From the NCBI RefSeq assembly GCF_001908235.1, contig NZ_LGHK01000096.1, forward strand, positions 2,501 through 38,597: 36,097 nucleotides of DNA, in the 5' to 3' direction. This document shows positions 1-13,131 of this stretch, piece after piece. A program made the translations under genes and the position numbers. The DNA comes from Bradyrhizobium sp. NAS96.2. Its GTDB lineage: Bacteria > Pseudomonadota > Alphaproteobacteria > Rhizobiales > Xanthobacteraceae. The notes beneath the pieces are model-generated. The model did no database searches, was not told where the DNA came from, and saw nothing but the letters and a program-made list of their open reading frames with translations. Every line of letters starts with the position of its first letter. Positions within the stretch are counted from its first letter, which is position 1.

Positions 1-754
<754 letters not shown>

Positions 755-1154
755 CTCTCATTATCAATGTCCACACACTCGGCAGAATGTTGTCTGCACA
801 ATTGCCTTGCGGCGCACGCCCTCGATGAGCGCTATGTGCAGCCGGACATTGACTAGAAAGACCAGCTTGCTTCGTAAGATCGGCCCGATAGCGAGGCGGT
901 CAAGCTTCGCTACAAAGATCGTTTTACAACTCGCTCATCTCACTCATCTTGCGATGAGCTGCGATGCGCGAGCGCCGAAAACGATCTGGAGATTAGGAAT
1001 GGTACCCGCGAATTGCTTCGCAGATCCAAACTCGGATCGATCTCCTCTTTACGATGTCAGAAAACACGCACGTCACCGTCCATCCGGACCAATGAGTGCG
1101 AAGTGATGTTTCGCGGACGAAATGATCGAGGCATTCTCGAGCTTCAATTCCATC
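755..1154 (-). other. 16S-23S internal transcribed spacer, tRNA-Ala to 23S part
   Basis: About 400 nt of transcribed spacer between tRNA-Ala and 23S rRNA on the reverse strand. I see no gene. It should hold the processing stem that brackets 23S and possibly antitermination signals, but I could not place a convincing boxA here. Overlapping open frames on both strands lack any coding character. Confidence 0.8.
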
Positions 1155-1230
1155 TGGTGGAGCCAGACGGGATCGAACCGACGACCTCATGCTTGCAAAG
1201 CACGCGCTCTCCCAGCTGAGCTATGGCCCC
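1155..1230 (-). tRNA. tRNA-Ala (anticodon UGC)
   Basis: The reverse strand folds as a 76-nt tRNA with encoded CCA. The acceptor stem is GGGGCCA with TGGCTCC, the D-arm starts TAGCTCAGCTGG, the anticodon loop is CTTTGCAAG (anticodon TGC) and the T-arm contains GGTTCGATCC. It lies in the 16S-23S spacer downstream of tRNA-Ile, the usual bacterial order. Confidence 0.97.
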
Positions 1231-1340
1231 GTACCAGAAGACGAAGCGCATTACTGATACCGCTCGCCTTCGCCAAGGCTACGGCGCAGCAGCCTTCATC
1301 TTGAAGGGCCTGCCTAGCCGAAGCAGCGAAGCGCGAAGGC

Positions 1341-1417
1341 TGGTGGGCCTGGGAAGACTTGAACTTCCGACCTCACGCTTATCAAGCGCGCGCTCTAACC
1401 AACTGAGCTACAAGCCC
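1341..1417 (-). tRNA. tRNA-Ile (anticodon GAU)
   Basis: The reverse strand folds as a 77-nt tRNA ending in CCA. The acceptor stem is GGGCTTG with CAGGCCC, the D-arm contains TAGCTCAGTTGGTTAGAGC, the anticodon loop is CTTGATAAG (anticodon GAT) and the T-loop is AGTTCAAGTCT. It is the first spacer tRNA after 16S. About 210 nt without another gene separate it from the 16S 3' end. Confidence 0.97.
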
Positions 1418-1619
1418 CTAACACGAGAGACATGCCGGCGCGCACCCGACGTGAAGTCGGTGCATCGCACAGCGCTCAGCCCCTGGCGCGTGTTCGTCCG
1501 CGAAGAAAGAGAAACGAAGACGGCGAAATCCCGCCAATGGAGCTCAACAATCCTGAAACTGTTGGCCCCTGAATGTTTCTAAAACGATCCGATAGTGAGC
1601 GTGAGCTCGCTGAAGGATC

Positions 1620-3116
<1,497 letters not shown>

Positions 3117-3532
3117 GACTTGAAACCTTGAACCGGCTGATCACAACGTTTGACGAGGTCCCACCATTCTTCGTCGACCGAAGTCAACGAGCCGCCCGCG
3201 ATTCACATCGTTGGCAGCGATGGTGTAACCTTTAAAACGTGTACCGCCGAAGTCTTTCGTCCACTCTCAGAAGTCAAAAGCCGAAGCTTTCAAGTATTCC
3301 GAGAGACGCAAGGACTCCGCCGTCCACGTTTCTCTTTCTTCATCTTCACTTGTCAAACAGCCCGGGATCAGACGACCCCACACCCATAGAGGGTGGTTCT
3401 ACCCTTCACCGGCAGACAGTGAACCTCAACCGATTTATGTCGGCTGTTGTGTCACTCATCTAAGTGAGGAGCATCAGAGGCGCGTTCGCTCGCCTTGGTC
3501 AGTGACCCGGCGGCGCCGCGCTCAGTGGTTGG
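3117..3532 (-). other. rRNA operon leader
   Basis: About 410 nt between the proposed rrn promoter and the 16S 5' end, transcribed leftward. It contains a boxA-like stretch, CTGTTTGACAAGTG on the reverse strand (about 3347-3360), in the leader position where NusA/NusB antitermination sites are found. Pairing with sequence after 16S for RNase III processing is expected but was not mapped. No coding gene is visible. Confidence 0.6.
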
Positions 3533-3562
3533 TTTATAGTCCCCACCCCTCGGGATTGTCAA
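3533..3562 (-). promoter_or_regulatory. rRNA operon promoter (sigma-70 type)
   Basis: On the reverse strand a perfect -35 TTGACA (3557-3562) is followed after 18 bp by -10 TATAAA (3533-3538). The next bases start the leader that runs into 16S. A second TTGACA lies 13 bp further upstream (3570-3575) without its own good -10 at normal distance. The transcription start would be near 3526. The elements are seen; activity is inferred. Confidence 0.75.
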
Positions 3563-4121
3563 CGCCCATTGTCAACAAAACGTCGTACGCCCAAATCGCA
3601 TGTGCAGTGCGAAGAAAATCGCATGCTTTCCGTGGCTTAGGTCGGAGGTAAAAATTCGTCACCCAACCCGCGTGGTAAAAAACTTGAAAAAAAGTTTGGC
3701 GCCGGGGCGCCCGTCAGACCCCTCGGAACGGGTTCCAAGCCGCTCCAGGCGGGGCGGCGGCACCCACCTGCTTCAGGAAACTTTTCCACCCTAAATGCCG
3801 CACTTGAGCCACAATCCTGCGACGTTCTGGCTATAAGAGATGCACTGAACCGCTCGTAACCTGTGGGGGCACGGGTGGTTTTTCTGGGGACCAGGCGATT
3901 TTCTCCAAGAACCCGTCGCCTCTTCCCTTCGCGGCCGAGCAACATCGAGAGATCTGCACACCATTGACGTTCGAGAGTTCGGCTAGCTAATGGCCATCGT
4001 CTTCTCGATTTCGATGCGTGTGGCTCGCCACACTGCCGGGATTCCTCTCTGAGGGAATCAAGGTGGGGACGAGGACGAGCAGAGGTCGATCGCAGTTGCT
4101 GGATTTTGGGGGGATGCAGGG
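3563..4121. other. Gene-free region between the rrn promoter and the M23 peptidase gene
   Basis: About 560 bp between divergent transcription units. It must contain upstream rrn control sequence and the promoter of the peptidase gene, but I found no -35/-10 pair for the latter that I would defend. A palindrome GGAACGGGTTCC sits at about 3726-3737. An open frame on the reverse strand (3637-4140) has no recognisable protein character. Confidence 0.6.
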
Positions 4122-6185
4122 TTGAGCCAACGGGCGTCACGCGGAAGCGGCATTGGGCGCGAGACCGGGATGATTGATCTCGGTCACGAACCGCCGCTTT
4201 CAGTCGACGGCACCGAGGCCGCGGTGATCGATCGCCGCCGTGTCTCCGTTCAATGGTTTAGCGGCACCATTCTCACCGGACTCTGTGGCGCAGCCCTGAT
4301 CGGCGGCGCCGTTTTTGCGTCGCTCGACGGCGAGATGACTTTCGCCAAGGTGCCGGAGCGCGTCGACGGCGCGCTGCGCGGTGCCTTCACCGGCAACGAT
4401 CGCGTCGTCAGCCTGCACAAGGGTGACCGCCTGCCGCCGCCCAACGAAAATTCGGCTTCCCGCAGCCTGGTGCGCGTCTCGACCGTGACCCGCGTCGGCA
4501 ATCGCGACGTGATGCGGGTCAGGCCCTTCATCCGGATTTCCGGCAATCTCTCGATGACCACGAGCGATCTGTCGTCCAAGATACCGCCATTCAACGCGCA
4601 GCGTCTGCTGACCGATGTCGGCTCCGACACGCCGGCTGCGGCCGAGGATCCGAATGCGGCGGCGGCCGCCGAGCCCGACGCCGAGGTGTCTTTCGTCACC
4701 AAGGATCTCGGAACGGTGCTGCCGAAAGCCAAGCTCGCCGCAGGCGTCGGGCTCGACGACATCCTGATGCGGGTCCGTGACGCCGCCAACTGGCGCGGCT
4801 CCGGCAATTCGGTGCGCTATGCCTCGCTCGCCAATGCCGCGGCCGATGCCACCGGCGCCGGCCCCGATATGCGGATGGCCTACGCGACCGAAGGCAACGT
4901 CTCCGATCCCTATGCGGGCTTCGAGACCCGCGTGGTGCCGGAGAACGTCACCCTGCTGCCGAAGACCAAAGAGCAGGTCACCGGCGGCAATCCGGTCGGT
5001 GAACGGGTTCACCTCGTCAAGAAGGGCGACAGCATCACCTCGATCCTGCGCGATCAGGGCGCAACGCCCGACGAGGCCAAGGCAATTGCTGCAACGCTCG
5101 GCCCGCGCGGCCGCGACGGCGGCCTGAAGGAAGGCCAGAAGGTGCGGATCCTGATGGCGCCGGCAGCTCCGGGCGCCCGGCTGCAACCCTACCGGGTGAT
5201 CGTCGCCAACGATTCCGTGGTCGAAGCCGTCGCCGCACTGTCCGATCTCGGCAAATATGTCGCCGTCGACGTGCAGAGCATGAACACCACGACCGACACC
5301 GCCGACAATTCCAGCGACGATGACGAGGATGATGGCAGCGGCGTGCGGCTCTATCAGAGCATTTACGAGACCGCGCTGCGCAACAAGGTGCCGCCGACCG
5401 TCATCGAAGACATGGTCAAGATCTACTCCTATGACGTCGATTTCCAGCGCAAGGTGCAGCCCGGCGACTCGTTCGACGTGTTCTTTGCCGGCGAGGACGA
5501 AGGCGTCACCAGCACCGAAAAGACCGAAGTGCTCTACGCCGCGCTGACCGTGGGCGGCGAAACCAAGAAATACTACCGCTTCCAGAGCTCGGACGACGGC
5601 CTCGTCGACTACTATGACGAGACCGGCAAGAGCGCGAAGAAGTTCCTGGTGCGCAAGCCGGTCAACAACGCGATCATGCGTTCGGGCTTCGGTGGCCGCC
5701 GCCACCCGATCCTCGGCTATGTGAAGATGCACACCGGCGTCGACTGGGCCACCGCCTACGGCACGCCGATCTTCGCTTCCGGCAACGGCGTGCTGGAGAA
5801 GGTCGGATACGAGGGCGGCTACGGCAAATATATCCGCATGAAGCACGCCAATGGCTACGAGACGGCCTACGGCCACATGTCGGCCTTCGCCAAGGGCATG
5901 GAGATCGGCAAGAAGGTGCGGCAGGGCCAGGTGATCGGCTTCGTCGGCTCGACCGGCCAGTCGACCGGCCCGCACGTCCACTACGAAATCCTGGTCAACG
6001 GCCGATTCGTCGACCCGATGCGCGTGAAGCTGCCGCGCGGCCGCTCGCTGGAAGGCCCGATGCTGGCGAACTTCGAGAAGGAGCGCGACCGGATCGAAGC
6101 CCAGATGTCGAGCCGCGGCAGCTCGCGCATCGTCTCGGACGCCACGAGCTCGACCTCGCAGACGCGCTCCGTCACCAACCGCTGA
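4122..6185 (+). CDS. M23 family metallopeptidase, membrane-anchored
   Basis: A 687-residue protein predicted to cut peptidoglycan cross-bridges in the periplasm. An N-terminal membrane segment lies at about residues 46-67. A LysM/OapA-like stretch (VHLVKKGDSITSIL) is near 295-345 and an acidic linker near 390-405. The C-terminal lysostaphin-type zinc domain spans about 515-640, with GRRHP, H537xxxD541 in HTGVD, and H618-V-H620 in HVHYE, the expected zinc and catalytic residues. The usual family architecture is complete, so activity is likely, although some M23 proteins only activate amidases. The start is taken as TTG at 4122, preceded by a G-rich stretch; ATG at 4170 is the alternative and still leaves the membrane segment. 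The gene is alone on its strand, divergent from the rrn operon, and followed by 210 bp before the next gene. Confidence 0.93.
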   Translation: MSQRASRGSGIGRETGMIDLGHEPPLSVDGTEAAVIDRRRVSVQWFSGTILTGLCGAALIGGAVFASLDGEMTFAKVPERVDGALRGAFTGNDRVVSLHKGDRLPPPNENSASRSLVRVSTVTRVGNRDVMRVRPFIRISGNLSMTTSDLSSKIPPFNAQRLLTDVGSDTPAAAEDPNAAAAAEPDAEVSFVTKDLGTVLPKAKLAAGVGLDDILMRVRDAANWRGSGNSVRYASLANAAADATGAGPDMRMAYATEGNVSDPYAGFETRVVPENVTLLPKTKEQVTGGNPVGERVHLVKKGDSITSILRDQGATPDEAKAIAATLGPRGRDGGLKEGQKVRILMAPAAPGARLQPYRVIVANDSVVEAVAALSDLGKYVAVDVQSMNTTTDTADNSSDDDEDDGSGVRLYQSIYETALRNKVPPTVIEDMVKIYSYDVDFQRKVQPGDSFDVFFAGEDEGVTSTEKTEVLYAALTVGGETKKYYRFQSSDDGLVDYYDETGKSAKKFLVRKPVNNAIMRSGFGGRRHPILGYVKMHTGVDWATAYGTPIFASGNGVLEKVGYEGGYGKYIRMKHANGYETAYGHMSAFAKGMEIGKKVRQGQVIGFVGSTGQSTGPHVHYEILVNGRFVDPMRVKLPRGRSLEGPMLANFEKERDRIEAQMSSRGSSRIVSDATSSTSQTRSVTNR

Positions 6186-6396
6186 TTATTCCCCGGGCCA
6201 CACGGGCCGTCTGACGACGCCGCTGCGCTCCCTTTGGGAGCTGATTGCCGCGTCGAAACACGGCTGCCGGACATCGGTGGCGGCGGCGATTTCCGCCAAA
6301 ATCCCCCGGAATCCACCAAATTTCGCGGAACAAGACGGGAACCCGCATGGCGGTCATCCAGTTGATTCGAAGGTGAAACCTCCAATGGAGGGAGTC

Positions 6397-6759
6397 ATGG
6401 AGAATTGGACAAACGCAAAACTGTGTGACGTCGCAAACCTGATCCTCGGCGCGGTTCTTTTCCTGTCGCCGTGGCTGTTCAAGTTCGACGGCGGAACGGT
6501 TTCCGCCAACGCCCACATCGTCGGCATTGCGATGGCGGTCCTTGCGATCGCCGCGCTCGCAGCCTTCGCGGTCTGGGAGGAGTGGCTGAACCTCATCGTC
6601 GGGCTTTGGGCGCTGGTCTCGCCGTGGGTTCTTGGTTTCCAGGGAGCCACCACCGCGATGACCGTGCACGTGGTCATCGGCATCGCAGTCGCGGCCCTTG
6701 CGGCGATCGAGCTCTGGGTGATGTCCCAGCATCCGCCTCGGCTCACGACGCACAGCTGA
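6397..6759 (+). CDS. SPW-repeat membrane protein
   Basis: A 120-residue small integral membrane protein. It has two copies of the SPW signature (LSPWLF at about 23-28, VSPWVLGF at about 74-81), each at the end of a hydrophobic helix, and about four membrane segments in all. This matches the SPW-repeat family, whose function is not established. The start is ATG 6397 because GGAGGGAG lies directly upstream; a longer in-frame extension to 6277 has no ribosome site. It stands between the peptidase and a small hypothetical gene, with gaps that suggest separate transcription. Confidence 0.85.
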   Translation: MENWTNAKLCDVANLILGAVLFLSPWLFKFDGGTVSANAHIVGIAMAVLAIAALAAFAVWEEWLNLIVGLWALVSPWVLGFQGATTAMTVHVVIGIAVAALAAIELWVMSQHPPRLTTHS

Positions 6760-6853
6760 GGCCTTTGGCTGATACATCCCTACCCGCTGGCGCGGATCGC
6801 CGGCGGGCAGGGTTTGGTTGTGTTCAACGAAGATATGCACAAGGATTTGCGCC

Positions 6854-7114
6854 ATGACCCAGCTCACCCGCGACGACGTGCTGAAGGCCGTCGGCCAGGC
6901 CGACGATGTCACCGTCGCCAGGATCATCGCATCCGGCGCCACGATCACCGAGCTTGCCGAAGCCCAGGCCTGGCTTGCCAATGACGAGCCGCTGATGAAC
7001 GCCGGCAGGCCGCTGGCCACCGGCCGCACCCGCGAGCTGGTCGACATCCTGTCCGAGCTCGAACCCGACGACGACGCGGGCGACCCCAGTCCGCCCATCG
7101 TTCCGCAGGAGTAA
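6854..7114 (+). CDS. Small conserved-type hypothetical protein
   Basis: An 86-residue soluble protein of unknown function. It begins with a helical stretch (TRDDVLKAVGQADD...) and has an acidic, proline-rich tail (EPDDDAGDPSPP). ATG 6854 is preceded by AAGGA at about 9 bp, better than the upstream ATG at 6818. The composition fits genuine coding sequence for this genome. No catalytic motif is visible. The N-terminal helix-turn-like pattern could suggest a small regulatory or toxin-antitoxin-like protein, but I cannot support a call. It ends just before a strong bidirectional terminator shared with clpB. Confidence 0.7.
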   Translation: MTQLTRDDVLKAVGQADDVTVARIIASGATITELAEAQAWLANDEPLMNAGRPLATGRTRELVDILSELEPDDDAGDPSPPIVPQE

Positions 7115-7124
7115 TCCACAGAGC

Positions 7125-7158
7125 AAGGCCCTCCCCGCGGCGTGCGGGGAGGGCCTTT
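7125..7158. terminator. Bidirectional intrinsic terminator
   Basis: A 14-bp perfect stem (AAGGCCCTCCCCGC at 7125-7138, its complement at 7145-7158) with a short loop. T residues follow on the + side and A residues precede it on the other. It lies between the convergent small gene ending at 7114 and clpB ending at 7169, so it can serve both. Confidence 0.85.
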
Positions 7159-7168
7159 ATTGTCGCAC

Positions 7169-9820
<2,652 letters not shown>

Positions 9821-10012
9821 TCGTTTTCCCTCGGCCTGCCATCGTCACCCATTCAGGCATGACAACGGCATCTTCATTGGGTTTCCGCGGGCCGCGTTGA
9901 CGTTCCTCAACCAGCCTCTGGTCGTCGCCATCATTTTTCAGGCTTGCCGCAGATGTGGGCACTTGGTTCCAAAACGGAAGAGCCACAGTCTGCGATTTCG
10001 CCCGGTGGAAGC

Positions 10013-10576
10013 TCAGCGCCGCACGATGGCGACAAGGTAGCGGCAGGGCTGAGCCGTTTCGTTACGGAAGACGATGTCCGACGGCGGCCCGAGCTCGACG
10101 CGGTCACCCGCAGCGAGCTCGTGGCGCTCCGCCCCTTCCATCAAGACGAGGCGGCCGCTGATCACCCAGACCACCTGACGGATCAGGTGATAGGCGCTGG
10201 CGGGGAAGCCGGCTTCCTGCCCGGCAGGCAGTTCGACTTCCACCAGCTCCAGCGGATTGGCCGGATGCAGGAACACCTGCCGCCGCAGATAGGCCGCCTT
10301 GGGATCGCGCCACACCGGCTGATCCTTGGCCCGCTGCAGGCGGGAGCCGGCTGAGGCAACCTCGAACAGCGCGGCCATGGTCAGGCCATAGGCCGTGGCG
10401 ATCCGCGACAGCGTTGCCGCCGTCGGGCTTGCCTCCGCCCGCTCGATCTTGCTCAGCATGGCCTTGGACACGCCTGCCCGCCCGGCGAGTTCCGCCAGCG
10501 ACCAGCCGCGCCCCTCCCGTTCGGCGCGAACCCGCCGCCCGAGAGCTTCATCGGTCTTGTCTTCTATAATTGACAT
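10013..10576 (-). CDS. XRE-family regulator with C-terminal cupin domain
   Basis: A 187-residue protein. Residues about 10-68 form a helix-turn-helix of the Cro/C1 (XRE) type (LAGRAGVSKAMLSKIER). Residues about 105-185 form a cupin barrel (LPAGQEAGFPAS...VVWVISGRLVLMEG...LAAGDRVELGPPSDIVFRN). Such proteins are usually small-molecule-responsive transcription repressors or activators. The gene is divergent from a GNAT acetyltransferase, with only 56 bp between the two starts and a palindrome in that gap. It therefore probably controls both itself and the acetyltransferase. The ligand is unknown. Confidence 0.9.
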   Translation of the reverse strand: MSIIEDKTDEALGRRVRAEREGRGWSLAELAGRAGVSKAMLSKIERAEASPTAATLSRIATAYGLTMAALFEVASAGSRLQRAKDQPVWRDPKAAYLRRQVFLHPANPLELVEVELPAGQEAGFPASAYHLIRQVVWVISGRLVLMEGAERHELAAGDRVELGPPSDIVFRNETAQPCRYLVAIVRR

Positions 10577-10579
10577 ATC

Positions 10580-10595
10580 GTCTTATATAGTAGAC
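10580..10595. promoter_or_regulatory. Palindromic candidate operator between the divergent genes
   Basis: GTCTTATATAGTAGAC has matching GTCT/AGAC arms around an AT-rich centre, in an otherwise GC-rich genome. It begins 4 bp upstream of the XRE-cupin start codon. A TTGACA (10570-10575) pointing toward the acetyltransferase lies beside it. An XRE dimer bound here could block both promoters. This is inferred from position and symmetry only. Confidence 0.45.
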
Positions 10596-10632
10596 AATGG
10601 GATCCATTCAAGAGGCTTGTCGAGGAAGACCG

Positions 10633-11148
10633 ATGATTATCCGCCCCGCCACCGAGCAGGACATCCCCGCCATCACCGCGATCTTCAATGAGGCGGTCGC
10701 CAACTCGAACGCGATCTGGACGGAGAGGCAGGATACCGAGGCCGAGCGGCTGGCCTGGATGGAGGCCCGGCTGGCGCTGGGCTACCCGGTGCTGGTCGCG
10801 GCCGAAGGGCCTGTGGTGCTCGGCTACGGCACGTTCGGCGACTTCCGGGCGTTCCCCGGTTACCGCTACAGCGTCGAGCACAGCGTCTATATCCACGTCG
10901 ATCATCGCGGCCGCGGCCTTGGCCGCGTCATCGTCGACGAGCTCATCACTGCTGCCACCGCGCTCGGCAAGCACGTCATGATCGCCGGCATCGACGGCGG
11001 CAATCCTGCTTCGCTCCGGCTGCATGCGCAGGCCGGCTTCGTCGAGGTCGCCAGGATGCCGGAGGTCGGCCGCAAGTTCGGCCGCTGGCTCGAGCTCGTG
11101 TTCATGCAGCGCGTGCTGGATGCGCCGGGCGCGTCGCGGCCCGACTAG
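10633..11148 (+). CDS. GNAT N-acetyltransferase, phosphinothricin/methionine-sulfone acetyltransferase type
   Basis: A 171-residue enzyme of the GCN5-related fold. It starts MIIRPATEQDIPAI. The acetyl-CoA binding motif HRGRGLGRVIVDEL lies at about 95-108, and the C-terminal LHAQAGFVEVARMPEVGRKFGRW is typical of the YncA/MddA/Pat subgroup. Characterised members acetylate L-methionine sulfoximine, methionine sulfone or phosphinothricin and so detoxify glutamine-synthetase inhibitors. ATG 10633 follows GAGGA with good spacing; an upstream in-frame start at 10597 would overlap the operator region. Divergence from an XRE-cupin gene suggests inducible expression. The exact substrate is not decidable from sequence. 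Confidence 0.88.
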   Translation: MIIRPATEQDIPAITAIFNEAVANSNAIWTERQDTEAERLAWMEARLALGYPVLVAAEGPVVLGYGTFGDFRAFPGYRYSVEHSVYIHVDHRGRGLGRVIVDELITAATALGKHVMIAGIDGGNPASLRLHAQAGFVEVARMPEVGRKFGRWLELVFMQRVLDAPGASRPD

Positions 11149-11204
11149 CTGCCGTGGCGTTGGCGGCGGTTCTCCTCGCCCGCCAAACAGGCTAGAGCGG
11201 GCGG

Positions 11205-11987
11205 ATGGACAATGCACACGCCTCCTCCGCCCGGATCACCGGCATCTACCGCTACCCCGTCAAGGGTCTGACGCCTGAGCCGCTGCCCCGCGCTGAGCTC
11301 AAGGTCGGCGAGACGCTGCGCTCGGATCGCCGCTACGCGATCGAGAACGGCCCGAGCGGTTTCGATCCGGCGGCGCCGAAATGGCTGGCGAAGCCGCATT
11401 TCCTGATGCTGCAACGGGACGAATGGCTGGCGCCGCTGCGCGCCCATTACGACGACGACAGCCATGTGCTGACGCTGCGCCGGGACGGCGCGATGGTCGC
11501 CCAGGGCGATCTCGAGACCGAGGCCGGGCGCGCGGCGATCGAGGGCTATTTCGCCGATCGTCATGCCGGACAGATCAAGGGACCGCCCAAGGTGCTGGTC
11601 AGCCCCGGCCACAGCTTCTCCGACGTGCCGCGCAAGGTGGTCTCGATCATCAATCTGGCGAGCCTGCGGGCGATCGAGGAGATGGTGCACGCGCCGGTGC
11701 ATCCGCTTCGCTTCCGCGCCAACCTCTATGTCGAGGGCTGGCCGGCCTGGCATGAAGCCAGCCTGCTCGAGCAGACCATTGCGATCGGCAGTGCACGGGC
11801 CAAGGTTGTGAAGCGCATCACACGTTGCGCCGCGGTCAATGTCGATCCCGATACCGGCGCACGCGACCTCTCGGTCCCGAACACACTGATGCAGCGCTTC
11901 GGCAACAACGAATGCGGCATCTACGCCGAGATCATCAGCGATGGCGGCGCGGCGGTCGGCGACATGATTGCCGCGGAACCGCAGTAG
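11205..11987 (+). CDS. MOSC domain-containing protein
   Basis: A 260-residue protein with an N-terminal MOSC beta-barrel (about 10-110, starting ITGIYRYPVKGLT) and a C-terminal MOSC domain (about 125-255). C208 in RCAAVNVDPDTGARD is the conserved cysteine that binds the molybdenum cofactor or the carried sulfur in relatives (mARC, YcbX and molybdenum-cofactor sulfurase C-termini). YcbX/mARC-like members reduce N-hydroxylated bases. This one is shorter than YcbX and lacks the ferredoxin domain, so it would need a separate electron donor. It is 56 bp downstream of the acetyltransferase and may be co-transcribed with it. Confidence 0.9.
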   Translation: MDNAHASSARITGIYRYPVKGLTPEPLPRAELKVGETLRSDRRYAIENGPSGFDPAAPKWLAKPHFLMLQRDEWLAPLRAHYDDDSHVLTLRRDGAMVAQGDLETEAGRAAIEGYFADRHAGQIKGPPKVLVSPGHSFSDVPRKVVSIINLASLRAIEEMVHAPVHPLRFRANLYVEGWPAWHEASLLEQTIAIGSARAKVVKRITRCAAVNVDPDTGARDLSVPNTLMQRFGNNECGIYAEIISDGGAAVGDMIAAEPQ

Positions 11988-12121
11988 ATCACACCGGGTT
12001 CCGTATTCCTTGAACACGGCATAGACGCGCATCGCATTGCAATGTTCGGTTGCGTGAAATAGACTTCACTCGACATTTTGAACTGCAGCAAATTTGTCGA
12101 AATTGATTGCACGGGGTTGCC

Positions 12122-13051
12122 ATGAGCATGATCATGGTTTCGTACCGGCGGGTCGATCAGGATACAGCGGGCCGCATCGCGGACCATCTGATCGAGAAGT
12201 ACGGCGAGAAATCCGTATTCTTCGACGTCAACAGCATTCGCACCGGCGCCAACTTCGTCGATCGGATCGCCAAGGCCATCATCGCCTGCGACGTCGTCAT
12301 CGCCGTGATCGGTCCGCATTGGACCGGCAAGACCGATGATGGGAAACCCACGCGTCTGGAAGATCCCGCCGATTCCGTGCGTTTCGAGATCGAGACGGCG
12401 CTGAAGCACAACAAGACGCTGCTGCCGCTGCTGGTGAACGGCGCAACCATGCCGGAGGCAGCCGAGCTGCCGGAATCGCTTCGCTTCCTGCACTTCTGCA
12501 ACGCTGCCCGGGTCGACTCGGGGCAGGATTTCCGCATGCACATGGCCCGCCTGATCGACACGATCAACGAGGTCCTGAATGAAGCCGGGCGATCGCCGCT
12601 GCGTGAAATTTCACCGATCAAGCGCTACTGGAAGTACGGCGCAGGCGTCGCTGCCGCAGCGTTGGCGCTCGCCGTTTGGACTATCGGACCCGCGTTCGAA
12701 CATACCGTGGTCAAGGGCGCATCGGACGATCAGACCACGGTCGGGCGCACGACGCCGCCCGCCGTTCCGGCCTCCGTCACGCAGCGCGCCAAGGCGCATG
12801 ACGGCTTTCTGTTTCCCGATTCCGATCGGCGATTTCTGAGTGAAGCCGATCTCAAGGACATGTCGGCGGTCGAGCTTCGCATCGCACGAAACGAGATTTT
12901 CGCGCGGCATGGCCGGTTCTTCAAGGATCAGGTGCTCGCAAACTACTTCTCGCAATTCGCCTGGTACCAACCGGCTGCGGTCGAAGTCCCCTTGAGCAAC
13001 CTCGAGGCCACCAACGTCGACACGATCGAGGCGAAGGAGCACGAGAAGTGA
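12122..13051 (+). CDS. TIR domain - transmembrane - YARHG domain protein
   Basis: A 309-residue protein with three clear parts. Residues 1-150 are a TIR domain: start MIMVSYRR, the beta-B region VFFDVNSI, the VIAVIGPHW strand, and VRFEIETAL with E89 at the position of the catalytic glutamate of NAD-cleaving TIRs (the usual preceding Trp is Ser). Residues about 172-192 form one membrane helix. After a Thr/Pro-rich linker, residues about 234-285 form a YARHG domain (FLSEADLKDMSAVELRIARNEIFARHGRFF...WYQP), generally found outside the membrane. The likely topology is TIR in the cytosol and YARHG in the periplasm. ATG 12122 gives the normal TIR N-terminus; TTG 12107 is possible. The gene stands alone, 134 bp after the MOSC gene. 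A sensor or immune role is inference only. Confidence 0.85.
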   Translation: MSMIMVSYRRVDQDTAGRIADHLIEKYGEKSVFFDVNSIRTGANFVDRIAKAIIACDVVIAVIGPHWTGKTDDGKPTRLEDPADSVRFEIETALKHNKTLLPLLVNGATMPEAAELPESLRFLHFCNAARVDSGQDFRMHMARLIDTINEVLNEAGRSPLREISPIKRYWKYGAGVAAAALALAVWTIGPAFEHTVVKGASDDQTTVGRTTPPAVPASVTQRAKAHDGFLFPDSDRRFLSEADLKDMSAVELRIARNEIFARHGRFFKDQVLANYFSQFAWYQPAAVEVPLSNLEATNVDTIEAKEHEK

Positions 13052-13089
13052 AGCTGGCCGGCAGCGCCGGTTGGCCTCGACGCGCGTGA

Positions 13090-13121
13090 CCACCTCTCCC
13101 GCATTTCCCGGGGAGAGGTGG
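13090..13121. terminator. Probable bidirectional terminator
   Basis: An 11-bp inverted repeat (CCACCTCTCCC at 13090-13100 with GGGAGAGGTGG at 13111-13121) lies between the convergent TIR gene and the CHAP-type gene. There is no clear T-run, so termination is inferred from position. The stem also resembles a dispersed CTCTCCCGC hairpin seen near 34615. Confidence 0.5.
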
Positions 13122-13131
13122 CAGTCCCGCC

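Noticed and set aside
3637..4140. Reverse-strand open frame of 167 codons between rrn promoter and peptidase
   Set aside because: Arg/Ser/Pro-rich, no ribosome site, no recognisable domain; overlaps the start of a real gene.
4200..5981. Long open frame on the reverse strand opposite the M23 peptidase gene
   Set aside because: Rich in His, Arg, Ala and Val without any domain; it mirrors the codon bias of the real gene on the other strand.
9821..10012. Heat-shock promoter or ROSE-type RNA thermometer upstream of clpB
   Set aside because: I looked for a sigma-32-like pair and for the ROSE signature near the ribosome site and found nothing convincing.
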